Below are positions 1 through 8,739 of a stretch of DNA of 64,000 nucleotides, in pieces. The notes under the pieces were generated by a model that did no database searches, was not told where the DNA came from, and was given only the letters and a program-made list of their open reading frames with translations. This DNA comes from Paenibacillus lupini (GTDB lineage: Bacteria > Bacillota > Bacilli > Paenibacillales > Paenibacillaceae). Positions within the stretch are counted from its first letter, which is position 1. Every line of letters starts with the position of its first letter. The stretch covers positions 62,001-126,000 of the forward strand of contig NZ_JAASRW010000007.1 of the NCBI RefSeq assembly GCF_011761355.1, written 5' to 3'. The position numbers and the translations under genes are program-made.

Positions 1-1107
1 TACATTAACCTCACCAATCAGCGCTTTGCCGTCTACAATAAAACGATTCGGCTCGACCGCATCAATTTCCTTCACCTCATCGGCATCAAATTCATCACGA
101 ATTTCTCCAACGATCTCCTCAATAATATCTTCGATCGTAATCAGTCCGGATGTCCCACCGTATTCATCATGCAAAATAGCGATATGCACCCGTTCCAGCT
201 GCATCTTACGAAGCAGCTTCTTGATTGGCATCACTTCCGGTACAGACATAACAGGCTGAAGCATCGTTGCAACATCAGTCTCATTGTTACCAAAATACTG
301 CATAAAGAACTGCTTCGTATTAATGATCCCGACGATATTATCCTTGCTGCCCTTAGCAACAGGGAACCGGGTATACTGTTCTTTGCGGATAATCGAGATA
401 TTCTCCACCTTGGAGTTCTCCATAAACAAACAGACCATATCCGTCCGCGGAACCATGATCTCCCGAGCTAACCGTTCGTCAAATTCGAATATCCGGTTTA
501 CGTAGCTGAGCTCGCTTTTATTTATTTTTCCGCTTTCGTAGCTCTCCGACATAATACTCCGGATCTCTTCTTCGGAATGAGCTTCCTGCTCTCCTGTTGG
601 CTTGAAGCCAAGCAGCCTCACAACGCCGTTGGCCGAGCCGTTAAGCAGCCAGATAAACGGAAACATCACTTTATAAAAGCCAATGATAATAGGAGCAACG
701 GATAAACTAATTTGCTCCGGTTTGATAATAGCTACGGTCTTAGGTGCCAGCTCGCCAAGAACGACATGCAAGTAGGTAACAACGGCGAAAGATAAAATAA
801 ATGACAAGACATTAACCAGTTCGCCGCCAATATGAAGCTGGTGAAACAATGGATCAAGCAAATCATGAACCGTCGGCTCTCCAAGCCAGCCGAGTCCAAG
901 CGCAGTGATGGTTATGCCAAGCTGGCAGGCGGACAAATAGCTGTCCAAGTGCTGCAAAACATTTTGAACCGCTGCTCCATTACGAACCCCTTCAGCGACC
1001 AATTGCTGCACCCTGCTGGTACGAAGGCGGACGACTGCAAATTCAGTTGCTACGAAGAAAGCGGAACAAAACAGCAGCACCGCAAACAAGATCAGTTTCA
1101 GAACCAT
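1..1107 (-). CDS. HlyC/CorC-family membrane protein (CNNM plus CBS domains), 3' end off the window
   Basis: 369 codons are visible and the frame is still open at the window edge. It starts at ATG with AAGGAG six bases upstream. The N-terminus (MVLKLILFAVLLFCSAFFVA, then a charged segment) is the first membrane helix of the CNNM/DUF21 fold, and the conserved LGITITALGLGWLGEP stretch follows. The last visible residues (EEIVGEIRDEFDADE, then RFIVDGKALIGEVNV) match the end of the CBS pair and the start of the C-terminal CorC/HlyC domain. About 60 residues are missing. In this family the CBS pair senses nucleotides, and members have been linked to Mg or cobalt efflux; the old haemolysin name is historical. 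The substrate here is unknown. Confidence 0.9.
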   Translation of the reverse strand, partial: MVLKLILFAVLLFCSAFFVATEFAVVRLRTSRVQQLVAEGVRNGAAVQNVLQHLDSYLSACQLGITITALGLGWLGEPTVHDLLDPLFHQLHIGGELVNVLSFILSFAVVTYLHVVLGELAPKTVAIIKPEQISLSVAPIIIGFYKVMFPFIWLLNGSANGVVRLLGFKPTGEQEAHSEEEIRSIMSESYESGKINKSELSYVNRIFEFDERLAREIMVPRTDMVCLFMENSKVENISIIRKEQYTRFPVAKGSKDNIVGIINTKQFFMQYFGNNETDVATMLQPVMSVPEVMPIKKLLRKMQLERVHIAILHDEYGGTSGLITIEDIIEEIVGEIRDEFDADEVKEIDAVEPNRFIVDGKALIGEVNV

Positions 1108-1183
1108 GAGCGTCTCCTTCTTTTCTTCTGAACTGTTGATAACTACTTGTATGTTACCCCGTCCACGCATTCATGAATCCTGC

Positions 1184-1229
1184 AAAAATAAACCGTATAC
1201 CTATCCACTAATGGACAGATATACGGTTT
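1184..1229 (-). terminator. intrinsic terminator after the Lin0512-family gene
   Basis: Ten-base inverted arms, AAACCGTATA (1190-1199) and TATACGGTTT (1220-1229), plus an inner ATCC/GGAC pairing. A-rich sequence at 1184-1191 reads as the U-tract on the minus strand. It lies just downstream of the stop at 1247. Confidence 0.75.
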
Positions 1230-1246
1230 ACACTTAACCTCGCCTA

Positions 1247-1606
1247 TTAATAACCCACTTCCACCGATGCATTCACGATGTAGATCAGATCATTCTTATC
1301 CTCTTTATCCGGCAGAACGACACCACTTGTTGTCATCATACCGCCGTCCATGATTTCAACGGTAACCTGACCATAAGGCAGAACCGCCTTAACCTGCTCT
1401 ACATCAAGCAATTCCTTGTCACAAGGAACGGCAAGCTTGACATGTACCTTCATATTGTCGAGTGTCCCACCTGGTAAGACCGATCGAAGACCCGGCATTG
1501 AATTATGATGAATTGCATTCTGAACCGCACGTATTGATGCTTTCGTGATGTTCTGGCCATGCAGATCACAGCCCATTCCGATCTCAATAAAAAATAATTT
1601 GTCCAT
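1247..1606 (-). CDS. Lin0512 family conserved hypothetical protein
   Basis: A 119-residue protein starting MDKLFFIEIGMGCDLHGQ. This N-terminus and the later GQVTVEIMDGGM segment match the small Lin0512/TIGR02058 family of Firmicutes, which has no known function. I take the ATG at 1606 because GGAGGGGAACGG precedes it; an upstream in-frame ATG at 1627 lies within the end of the previous gene and has no ribosome binding site. Two conserved Cys and several His could bind metal (inference). It follows the DUF3900-like gene by 14 bases, so the two are probably co-transcribed, and it ends at a good terminator. Confidence 0.75.
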   Translation of the reverse strand: MDKLFFIEIGMGCDLHGQNITKASIRAVQNAIHHNSMPGLRSVLPGGTLDNMKVHVKLAVPCDKELLDVEQVKAVLPYGQVTVEIMDGGMMTTSGVVLPDKEDKNDLIYIVNASVEVGY

Positions 1607-1620
1607 TCCGTTCCCCTCCA

Positions 1621-2760
1621 TTACCAAGGTACATCATCATCTTGCGCCGCAGATGAGTTGTCATCTTCATACGGCGGTATTGCTGGTTCTTCTTTCACAT
1701 TCGTACCGATAATCGGCAGAATTTCTTCAAGATCCGGCGGCTGCAGCAGCTCGACTGGCGATACGCCTTTTTCGAATTGGAATGCATCACCTTCAATCAC
1801 GGTTACATAACGTCCATTATGTTTTGCGAAATGCAATGTTACCCCAAAGTCTGCAAGCAGCCCTTTTATCGTTACCCCACCAAGCTTAAACGAGAAAGGC
1901 AGATCCGGCTTCTGCTCAACAAGAGCGGCGGAAGCTGTTGTTACCTGCTCATGCGTCCAATATTCCTGCAGCTCACGCTTCTCGCTTGCCGCCCATACTT
2001 CAATAGCATTCTCTTCCTCACGACGTTCCACACTTTCAGGAGCAGCTTGCCATTTGTCCTCCATATACTGCTGGACCATCCCAAGCACCTGCTCACCCAT
2101 CACTTCAGGCAAAGGCTTCTCGTAGGATACGAACTTCAGGAAATCCTCGAAATAGCGAGCATGTGAAGCCTGATGAATTTTGAGCTCCCATTGATCAAGA
2201 GCTCCTTCCTCCGGCATATGCGGATATTGGATTGACTTCATGCCACGTGCACTGATAGCCATCTCAACATGGGAGATCAAGCTTCGTTCGTCCGAGATGC
2301 GCGCGATTTTTGGCTCGAAATCACATTTGAGCAGGAACAGGAAAGGTTCATCGAAATAAGTGTTCAGCTTTGCTCTGGCAATAATAAATGCCCCGCCGCG
2401 AACCGCTGTCGTATCCATATAAATATGTACCAATTCATCGGCGATACCGATAAAACGTTCCTTGCTGTCGGCTTCCCGTAGACGTTGGAACAAGTTATAG
2501 TTCTGATTACTACCCAGCTCATAGCCTGGTTCAACCATAAATCGTCCAATTTTCGTCGGAGCATTCTCCGTATTGGGATTGCGCTCTACCTTACGTTTTA
2601 CAATCCGGGTAAACTCGCCGTCAAGGAATCGCTTGATCTCGCTATCTTCATAATCGTCTTCATCCAACGTTTGAAAATGCTTGTATCGTTTCGAGGACGA
2701 GCTGTCCTCACCATCTGTTACGATAACGAAGAAAGATAAATATTCCATTCTGAAATCCAC
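1621..2760 (-). CDS. DUF3900-like cytoplasmic protein of unknown function
   Basis: 379 residues, no signal peptide or membrane segment. It begins MDFRMEYLSFFVIVTDGED and has a conserved-looking core VRGGAFIIARAKLN around residue 120, followed by an acidic, low-complexity C-terminal tail ending DDDVPW. From memory this resembles the DUF3900 family of Bacillus and Paenibacillus; nothing in the sequence gives a catalytic function. The start is GTG: GGGGG lies ten bases upstream, whereas the internal ATG four codons on is too far from it. The neighbours (NO synthase upstream, Lin0512 protein downstream) do not suggest a pathway. Confidence 0.6.
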   Translation of the reverse strand: MDFRMEYLSFFVIVTDGEDSSSSKRYKHFQTLDEDDYEDSEIKRFLDGEFTRIVKRKVERNPNTENAPTKIGRFMVEPGYELGSNQNYNLFQRLREADSKERFIGIADELVHIYMDTTAVRGGAFIIARAKLNTYFDEPFLFLLKCDFEPKIARISDERSLISHVEMAISARGMKSIQYPHMPEEGALDQWELKIHQASHARYFEDFLKFVSYEKPLPEVMGEQVLGMVQQYMEDKWQAAPESVERREEENAIEVWAASEKRELQEYWTHEQVTTASAALVEQKPDLPFSFKLGGVTIKGLLADFGVTLHFAKHNGRYVTVIEGDAFQFEKGVSPVELLQPPDLEEILPIIGTNVKEEPAIPPYEDDNSSAAQDDDVPW

Positions 2761-2781
2761 TTTGTCGTTTCCCCCATGTCA

Positions 2782-3885
2782 TTAAGCTTCATAATCATTA
2801 AGAACATATGGCAGCTTCTGATAGCGATAAGTCGGCTTCAACTCCGTGTTATCAAATCCGCGATGCCAGACCGGTGTTGTAGACGGCGACATCGGTGGAA
2901 TTAACCACGACCAATTACCAGTTAATTGACGACCGTTATTTTGCTCCTGCTGAGTGAAGCGCATGAACTGCTCGGCAGCTGTATGATGATCAACGATGCT
3001 GACGCCGTGTTTTTTGTAAGAATGAATAACAGCAACGTTCAGCTCTGTCATCGCACGGTCCTTCCATAGGGAAGTATTAGTCGTTGTATCAAGGCCCATA
3101 AGCTTGGCTACGTTCGGAAGCTGATTATATCGGCCAATATCAGCAAGATTGCGTGCTCCAATTTCCGTTCCCATGTACCAGCCGTTAAACGGCGCCGCTG
3201 AATACGTTATACCCCCAATCTCAAGCATCATATCCGAGATAAACGGAACGGCATACCATTGCAGATTTAGCTCCTCGAAATTTGCGATTTCTGGGTGGGA
3301 TAAGGGCACTTCCTTCACAAGTCCTTCCGGCAACTCATACCATCTCGGCGGCTCATTATTCACTTGAATGACGAGCGGCAGAATATCAAAGGCAGTCCTT
3401 GCACCTTGCCAGCCCAATGTTGTACATACACGGGTAAAAGCAACTGAAGCTGGGTCACCGACCACTCCCATTTCCGTGTCATACCCTGCATAACGTACCA
3501 ACTGATGATTCCATATTCGAATTCGCTTTTCTCCCTGCTGAGGGGCAAAGACCGTTATCGTCGGACGGATTCGTCCATCATTTGTTGCATATTTCATGTG
3601 GTTAAATATCGATTCCGCAATCTCATCCGTCTTATGTAATGATCGTGCATCTCTCACTTCAAGCGACTGCCAGAATAAGCGGCCAATACAGCGATTGCTG
3701 TTGCGCCAAGCCACTCTAGCCCCGTGACGAAGTTCCTCCATGGTGTGCTCATAGCTGCCTGTCTTTACGATAGACTGCTCAATTTCCGCAAGCCGCTGCT
3801 TTGCTTCTGTTTCGGTTTTTCCTAATTCTATATAACAATCGGCTATAAACTGCTCTGCCTCTTTGTAGAGTTCTGTTGCAATCAT
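2782..3885 (-). CDS. nos: bacterial nitric oxide synthase, oxygenase domain
   Basis: 367 residues, the usual size of Bacillus NOS, which lacks the reductase domain of animal enzymes. It oxidises L-arginine to citrulline and NO using haem, tetrahydrobiopterin or tetrahydrofolate, and electrons from cellular flavoproteins. The haem-ligand motif RVAWRNSNRCIGR places the axial Cys at residue 66, and the arginine-binding Glu is at about 241 in GWYMGTEIGARN. The C-terminal pterin-contact region (WSWLIPPMSPSTTPVWHRGF) is intact. In related Bacillus, NO protects against oxidants and antibiotics (known for the family, not shown here). The modB gene lies 92 bases upstream on the same strand. Confidence 0.97.
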   Translation of the reverse strand: MIATELYKEAEQFIADCYIELGKTETEAKQRLAEIEQSIVKTGSYEHTMEELRHGARVAWRNSNRCIGRLFWQSLEVRDARSLHKTDEIAESIFNHMKYATNDGRIRPTITVFAPQQGEKRIRIWNHQLVRYAGYDTEMGVVGDPASVAFTRVCTTLGWQGARTAFDILPLVIQVNNEPPRWYELPEGLVKEVPLSHPEIANFEELNLQWYAVPFISDMMLEIGGITYSAAPFNGWYMGTEIGARNLADIGRYNQLPNVAKLMGLDTTTNTSLWKDRAMTELNVAVIHSYKKHGVSIVDHHTAAEQFMRFTQQEQNNGRQLTGNWSWLIPPMSPSTTPVWHRGFDNTELKPTYRYQKLPYVLNDYEA

Positions 3886-3977
3886 ACTTTGTGCCTACTT
3901 CCCAAAACCGACTTTCCTCTTACGATACCGTATTTTTTTCGCTGTCGCCACCTCAATGAGCCTGGAAACAACGGAGT

Positions 3978-4661
3978 TCACTTATTGTTCAACGTTTCAT
4001 TTAACCGTCCTGTCACAATTAACATCAGGAAGGATACTGCGATAATAGCTGCTGTCCATGACCAGGCTAACGTCATATGTCCAGATTCGACTGCAGTATA
4101 GATCGCTGTTGGTGTTGTTTGAGTCACTCCTGGGATATTACCTGCTATCATAAGCGTTGCTCCAAACTCTCCAAGACTTCTAGCGAAGCCAAGAATGTAG
4201 GAAGATACAAACGAACGACCAGCTAGTGGCAGCGTTATATAACGAAATACCTGCCATTCTCCTGCTCCAACCGATCTTGCTGAATCCTCCAGATGCCGCT
4301 CTACCCCTTGAAAACCTGTCTTCATCGTTTGATAAACAAGTGGGAATGCAACTACTACAGCTGCAATGATGCCAGCAATCCAAGTGAAGATAATGGGCTG
4401 ATTAAACAGCCATTCATAAGCGATTCCAACCCATCCTCTGCGCCCTAGCGTAACAAGCAACAGGAATCCAATGACCGTTGGCGGCAATACAAGCGGCAGC
4501 ATAAAGATTGTCTCAAGAATAAGCTTCCCTCGACGTTTCTTTCTCGTCATCCACCAGGCAGCCCATACGCCAAGAATGGCTACGAATAGGCTGGCTGTAA
4601 AACATATTTTCAAGGATAACACCAGCGGTGCTGACCAATCCTCCCAAGTCCATTCCGACAA
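3978..4661 (-). CDS. modB: molybdate ABC transporter permease ModB, orphan
   Basis: 227 residues with five to six hydrophobic segments. The cytoplasmic coupling loop GFARSLGEFGATLMIAGN followed by TPTAIYTAVE is typical of ModB/CysT-type permeases. Such proteins form the membrane channel of ModABC and need a binding protein and an ATPase. Neither modA nor modC is nearby, so partners must be elsewhere or the substrate may differ (tungstate, for example). The start is TTG, with GGAGTG seven bases upstream. A sigma-A-like promoter lies about 40 bases before the start codon. Confidence 0.9.
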   Translation of the reverse strand: MSEWTWEDWSAPLVLSLKICFTASLFVAILGVWAAWWMTRKKRRGKLILETIFMLPLVLPPTVIGFLLLVTLGRRGWVGIAYEWLFNQPIIFTWIAGIIAAVVVAFPLVYQTMKTGFQGVERHLEDSARSVGAGEWQVFRYITLPLAGRSFVSSYILGFARSLGEFGATLMIAGNIPGVTQTTPTAIYTAVESGHMTLAWSWTAAIIAVSFLMLIVTGRLNETLNNK

Positions 4662-4699
4662 TCTGATTCACTCCGATACCAATACCCATGATGTAAACC

Positions 4700-4729
4700 A
4701 TTATAGACAAGCCCTATGCAAGGTGTAAA
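4700..4729 (-). promoter_or_regulatory. sigma-A-type promoter for modB
   Basis: On the minus strand TTTACA (4724-4729) and a perfect TATAAT (4700-4705) are separated by 18 bases, about 40 bases before the modB start codon. Confidence 0.6.
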
Positions 4730-4750
4730 TGTCACATCAATATTAAACAG

Positions 4751-4793
4751 AAAAATCGCCACATCCCTTCAATCTGAAGAGAATGCGGCGATT
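4751..4793 (-). terminator. intrinsic terminator after bdbC
   Basis: AATCGCC-A-CAT (4754-4764) pairs with ATG-C-GGCGATT (4783-4793). The A-run at 4751-4755 is the U-tract on the minus strand. It separates bdbDC from modB. Confidence 0.75.
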
Positions 4794-4810
4794 ATAATTA
4801 ACCATCTTAA

Positions 4811-5257
4811 TTATTCGCTTTTTTGACGGCCCAGCACCAAGAAAATAAGGATAAAGATAAATGCCGTCAATGCCATAAGCGGGATCGTAATGAAACCAAG
4901 CCAGTTCAAATAATCATAGTTGCATGGGATACCTGAGCGGCATGGCATCATTTCGCCAACCTTTGGGAACCAGATCTCAAAGTTATGATAGATCGAAATG
5001 AGCATCCCAATCACGCTAAGAGGCAATACGTATCCAATGATTCTGCGGTCGCTGCGGTAAACAGCAATGCCAAGCAGAATAACTTGCGGATACATGAAGA
5101 TACGCTGGTACCAGCACAAATCACATGGGATAAACCCGCGTATTTCACTGAAATACAAGGATCCTCCTGTAGCAACTAATGAGACAATCCAAGCCAAATA
5201 CAAACCATACCGCTGGAACCAGCTTTCATAGATTTCGGTTTCGGTTGTCGTTGTCAA
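4811..5257 (-). CDS. bdbC: disulfide bond formation protein BdbC (DsbB family)
   Basis: 148-residue membrane protein with four hydrophobic helices. It re-oxidises its extracytoplasmic partner BdbD and passes electrons to quinone. The two redox pairs are visible: C45-x-x-C48 in IPCDLCWYQR and C106/C112 in MPCRSGIPC. The start is TTG, with AAGGAG nine bases upstream overlapping the end of bdbD (six bases apart), so the pair is translationally coupled. In Bacillus this pair matures pseudopilin ComGC and other secreted disulfide proteins (family knowledge). Confidence 0.95.
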   Translation of the reverse strand: MTTTTETEIYESWFQRYGLYLAWIVSLVATGGSLYFSEIRGFIPCDLCWYQRIFMYPQVILLGIAVYRSDRRIIGYVLPLSVIGMLISIYHNFEIWFPKVGEMMPCRSGIPCNYDYLNWLGFITIPLMALTAFIFILIFLVLGRQKSE

Positions 5258-5263
5258 TCGTTC

Positions 5264-5992
5264 CTACTCCTTATTAACCGCTTCATCAATTGCTGCTTTA
5301 ATGCTCGCGTAATCTAGGTTGCCTGCATACTGCACACCATTAATAAAGAGTGTTGGTGTACCGGTAACATTCAGCGGACCTACCATTGCATTATCCTTGT
5401 TAACTTCGCTTTGGTACGTCTTATCGTCGATATCCTTCTTCAGCTTGTCGAAGTCAATCGAAAGATTCGCATCCTTCGCGAGTTGTACCAGATAATCTGA
5501 TGTTGCCCAATTGGTCTTCTCATTTTGTTGGTTATCATAGATCGCTTTGTAATAAGGCCAGAAAGCATCATTGCTTTGCTGTTGTACAGATTCCGCCGCC
5601 AGTGCTGCGGTTACGGAGTCAGGACCGATAAACGTATAATTCGCGAAATAAAGTGCTGCTTTACCTGTATCAATGAAATCTTTTTCAATCTGAGGCTCTA
5701 CGTTCTGCGCAAAATATTGACAAACCGGACATTTGTAATCGCCGAACTCGACAATTTTGACCGGAGCATCTGCACTGCCCTTCATAGGCATGCCAGTTAA
5801 ATCGATATCATACACCTTGTTGCTTAATTCCGCTTGCTGTTTCGATTGATGATTGATGCCAAGAATAATAACGACAATAACAGCTACAATCGCTAGTGTT
5901 AATACGAGCAGCGACTTGTTGGATTGCTTCTTAACCGGTTGATACTTCGTATTTGGCCTTGGCCGTTGTTTCGCTTTCACTTGATTACTCAA
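5264..5992 (-). CDS. bdbD: membrane-anchored thiol-disulfide oxidoreductase BdbD (DsbA family)
   Basis: A 242-residue protein with an N-terminal anchor helix at about residues 28-46 and an extracytoplasmic thioredoxin fold. The active site is C88-P-V-C91 in FGDYKCPVCQYF, and the cis-proline loop is VTGTPTLFING. I place the start at TTG 5992, with AGGGA about ten bases upstream. An open frame continues to an ATG at 6052, but that has no ribosome binding site and would add twenty uncharacteristic residues. It is the oxidase partner of the adjacent BdbC. Confidence 0.93.
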   Translation of the reverse strand: MSNQVKAKQRPRPNTKYQPVKKQSNKSLLVLTLAIVAVIVVIILGINHQSKQQAELSNKVYDIDLTGMPMKGSADAPVKIVEFGDYKCPVCQYFAQNVEPQIEKDFIDTGKAALYFANYTFIGPDSVTAALAAESVQQQSNDAFWPYYKAIYDNQQNEKTNWATSDYLVQLAKDANLSIDFDKLKKDIDDKTYQSEVNKDNAMVGPLNVTGTPTLFINGVQYAGNLDYASIKAAIDEAVNKE

Positions 5993-6156
5993 ACTTGTCC
6001 ATTCCCTTCCCGGCATTTGAATGAGGCTCAGCAGCACCGCACACAATTTCATGCGTACGGTGCTCGGAATACGCCTATACTTGTAGCCTAGTTACAACGG
6101 GCATTAATGTCAATATGAAGCTGAGACATGACGAAATACTGTCATATTTAAAGTAA

Positions 6157-8238
6157 CTATTCTTTACTAATTAATGACGTTAATGAATCGCGATGAAGTA
6201 ATTTCAGCTTATGAAGTGCTCTTGTACAGCCAACATACAACAGCTTCGCATCATTTTCCGAATACTTATCAGCCCCGGCATCAGCAATTAATACCGCGTC
6301 GAACTCCAATCCTTTGGACAAATACACCGGCACAACAGATAAGCCTCCGCCATACTCCGGCTGTTTGCTTTGGACTAGTGATGCATCAAGTCCCTTGCTA
6401 AGCAAGAACTCATGTAGTTCGGAACATTGCTCTGCTGTGCGGCCGATAACCGAGATCGTCTGGAATTGGCCAGTAGCCTGCCATTCTTGTACAGACGATA
6501 CGATTCTGCTCAACCATTCTTTATCCGTGACTTGCTCGACCTCAACCGGATCACCGCTACGGAACACAGGTACCGCCGGTTTCACACCGCCACCCATTGC
6601 TCCCAGAATACGATTCGCGAATTCAATAATCTCCATAGTTGAACGATAGCTTCGGTTCAGTTCGAAGAAACCTGTCTGCTCTTCTGTGAATAGATCAATA
6701 AGCTCCGTCCAGCTCTGAATACCAGCGTAAGCATGAATCCCCTGCTGCAAGTCACCAAGCACCGTCATCGATGGTGATTTCTGACACAACCTCAGCGCTT
6801 CTAGCTGGAATGGAGAGTAGTCTTGCGCTTCGTCAATTACGATATGATCGTAAGACGAAATCTGCAGGCCATACAGACGCAGATGAATGTACACTAGCGG
6901 TGCTAGGTCTTCAGCTTCTACCTGTCCGTTCTTTAAGGAAGCTGCCGTTGCTGAAGCAATTGCTTTCGGGATAACCGTTACAGCTTGTTTTCCTCCGAAC
7001 AAGGAAGCGTATAGCTGAGGTGCCGTGAAAGAAGGAATTTTCTTCGAAAAGGCGTTCAGTTTGGTCTGTGCTTTGGCGCGCAGCTTCTTATCAACGACCT
7101 TCCGAAGCTTCAGCTCCGATTCAAACCAGCGGCGAATACGGTTGACGAGTCGGTCCCGCTTCTTCATTAAAGTCTCATCACCGTAATCGGTTTCGAACCA
7201 TTCTTTCATGAGTTCTGGTTTTAAAATCAATCCTGGCAGAGGCTCAAAAGGAATAACGGGTACAAGCCGCTGCTCGAGCTCTTCGATGCGGGTGTCGATC
7301 GCTTCTTTAAATGTGAGCGAGCCTTTTATTCTGCCCGGTGCATTCGCCATCTCTTCTGCCGATCGATGCTCCTCAAACCAATACGATAGAGCATCTGATG
7401 CACTGCGCAGCTTCACCTCATGGCCAAGCAGCTCCAGCGACCAGTCAACGAATGTCGTTTGCAGAATGTCGCCTACCCCAAGCTCAGGGAGGACTCCGGA
7501 GATATAATCAAGGAACATACGGTTGGGAGCGAAGATAATCATCCGCTCAGCTTTTACTCGGTCAGCATATTGATAAAGCAGGAACGCCAGCCGGTGAAGA
7601 GCTACTGTTGTTTTACCACTACCTGCAACCCCCTGAATGAACAGGGCCTTATTACGTTCCGACCGGATGATTCTGTCCTGCTCATGCTGGATCGTAGAAA
7701 CGATATCCCTCAATTTATTATCTTTGTTCTCGCCTAGGCGGTATAAAAGGAATTCATCCGTTACGGATTCTTCATCTTTCCCACGAACATAGCTGTCTAC
7801 CATACGGACAAGCTCGCCTTGCCTTACCATAAAGTTACGCTTCAGATGAACAAAGCCTTCAATCTCGCCTTCCGGCGCGACATAGGCAGCTGCATCCTCC
7901 CCGCCTGTAAAAGAATAGAATAGGCTGGCTACAGGGGCACGCCAATCTACGACGAGCAGCTCATTGCTGCCTTGCTTCGCAACACCAGCTTTGCCGATAT
8001 ACAACGGCTTATTCTCGCCATTTGGCAGCTCTTCGAAGTCAATTCTACCGAAGTAGGGTTCACGGAAGGCTACCTCCAGACGCCGTTTGCGTTCTTCACG
8101 CTGCAAATCGAGCATTTGCTCCGTAAAATCATCACCCGTATAACGGGGGCCAATGCCAGCCAGCTGACTCTTAATATCGTCCATCGATCGAGCCAGTCTT
8201 TCTTGCTCTTCTTGATAGGCACTTTGAACCTGTGTCAT
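6157..8238 (-). CDS. helD: HelD-type superfamily 1 helicase / RNA polymerase-recycling ATPase
   Basis: 693 residues. The N-terminal helical arm (residues 1-60) is coiled-coil-like, followed by VDWRAPVASLFYSF at about 97-110. Walker A GVAGSGKT is at 203-210 and the Walker B DEAQDYSPFQ follows in the second half, with helicase motifs FELNRSYRST and YVGCTRA near the end. This layout is HelD rather than UvrD/PcrA. HelD binds RNA polymerase and uses ATP to free it from stalled complexes; relatives confer rifamycin tolerance. The ATG has AGGAGGT seven bases upstream. The leader contains a duplicated 25-bp element (8292-8316, 8360-8384). Confidence 0.9.
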   Translation of the reverse strand: MTQVQSAYQEEQERLARSMDDIKSQLAGIGPRYTGDDFTEQMLDLQREERKRRLEVAFREPYFGRIDFEELPNGENKPLYIGKAGVAKQGSNELLVVDWRAPVASLFYSFTGGEDAAAYVAPEGEIEGFVHLKRNFMVRQGELVRMVDSYVRGKDEESVTDEFLLYRLGENKDNKLRDIVSTIQHEQDRIIRSERNKALFIQGVAGSGKTTVALHRLAFLLYQYADRVKAERMIIFAPNRMFLDYISGVLPELGVGDILQTTFVDWSLELLGHEVKLRSASDALSYWFEEHRSAEEMANAPGRIKGSLTFKEAIDTRIEELEQRLVPVIPFEPLPGLILKPELMKEWFETDYGDETLMKKRDRLVNRIRRWFESELKLRKVVDKKLRAKAQTKLNAFSKKIPSFTAPQLYASLFGGKQAVTVIPKAIASATAASLKNGQVEAEDLAPLVYIHLRLYGLQISSYDHIVIDEAQDYSPFQLEALRLCQKSPSMTVLGDLQQGIHAYAGIQSWTELIDLFTEEQTGFFELNRSYRSTMEIIEFANRILGAMGGGVKPAVPVFRSGDPVEVEQVTDKEWLSRIVSSVQEWQATGQFQTISVIGRTAEQCSELHEFLLSKGLDASLVQSKQPEYGGGLSVVPVYLSKGLEFDAVLIADAGADKYSENDAKLLYVGCTRALHKLKLLHRDSLTSLISKE

Positions 8239-8291
8239 GTCAGTTACCTCCTAAAAAGAATTACCACAGATGTGGCATTACTATTGCCAAA

Positions 8292-8384
8292 GCGGTGATT
8301 CTTACCTCGTAAGCATAATCCAAAGAATTATCGTACCATAGGCTGCAATACAGCCGTTGGCGGTGATTCTTACCTCGTAAGCAT
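8292..8384 (-). repeat. duplicated 25-bp element in the helD leader
   Basis: An exact 25-bp sequence occurs at 8292-8316 and again at 8360-8384, period 68. On the minus strand each copy starts ATGCTTACGAGGTAAG, with CTTAC and GTAAG able to pair around GAG, and each could encode a four-codon peptide Met-Leu-Thr-Arg-stop. Between the copies a perfect hairpin GGCTG-N5-CAGCC lies at 8341-8355. The whole block sits between the likely helD promoter and its start codon, so it would be transcribed as 5' leader. Confidence 0.7.
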
Positions 8385-8404
8385 TTTGGAAAAAACGAAT
8401 AACC

Positions 8405-8434
8405 AATATACCACAGGACGAGAGTTGTAAGCAA
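8405..8434 (-). promoter_or_regulatory. putative sigma-A promoter for helD
   Basis: Minus-strand TTGCTT (8429-8434) and TATATT (8405-8410) are 18 bases apart, directly after the stop of the DUF1294 gene. The predicted leader is about 160 bases and includes both 25-bp repeats. Confidence 0.45.
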
Positions 8435-8719
8435 TTACAGCTCGAAATTCATTCCGATCAATCTCAATAGGTAATAGATGACTACCAGATTAAAGACAAA
8501 TAAGAGCGGAATACCTACCCGAAAAGAAGTATGTTTGGTTTTGTGCCGCCATACCTGCATCCCGATCCAGGCACCAAGTGCCCCGCCGATTGCACTAATA
8601 CCAAACAACCTTTTCTCCGGTACACGTCTCTTCTTATGTCTGGCATAGCTCTTGTCCATTCCCATAATGACAAAAGCAATTATATTAATAACAAGTAAAT
8701 AGATAATAAGAATCTCCAT
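8435..8719 (-). CDS. DUF1294 small membrane protein
   Basis: 94 residues. It has a hydrophobic helix at 1-20, a basic segment (MGMDKSYARHKKRRVPEKRL), a glycine-rich motif ISAIGGALGAWIGMQVWRHKTKH and a C-terminal helix around 70-88. This arrangement is typical of DUF1294 (YsdA-like) proteins, whose function is unknown. The ATG has GGGGG six bases upstream. It follows hrpB by 20 bases and may be co-transcribed with it. Confidence 0.85.
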   Translation of the reverse strand: MEILIIYLLVINIIAFVIMGMDKSYARHKKRRVPEKRLFGISAIGGALGAWIGMQVWRHKTKHTSFRVGIPLLFVFNLVVIYYLLRLIGMNFEL

Positions 8720-8739
8720 AATAATCCCCCTGCTCCTGC

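Noticed and set aside
6033..6064. Hairpin AGCACCG...CGGTGCT between helD and bdbD as a terminator
   Set aside because: The arms pair over about 13 bases with mismatches, but there is no T-run on either strand. It may be an RNA stem of unknown role.
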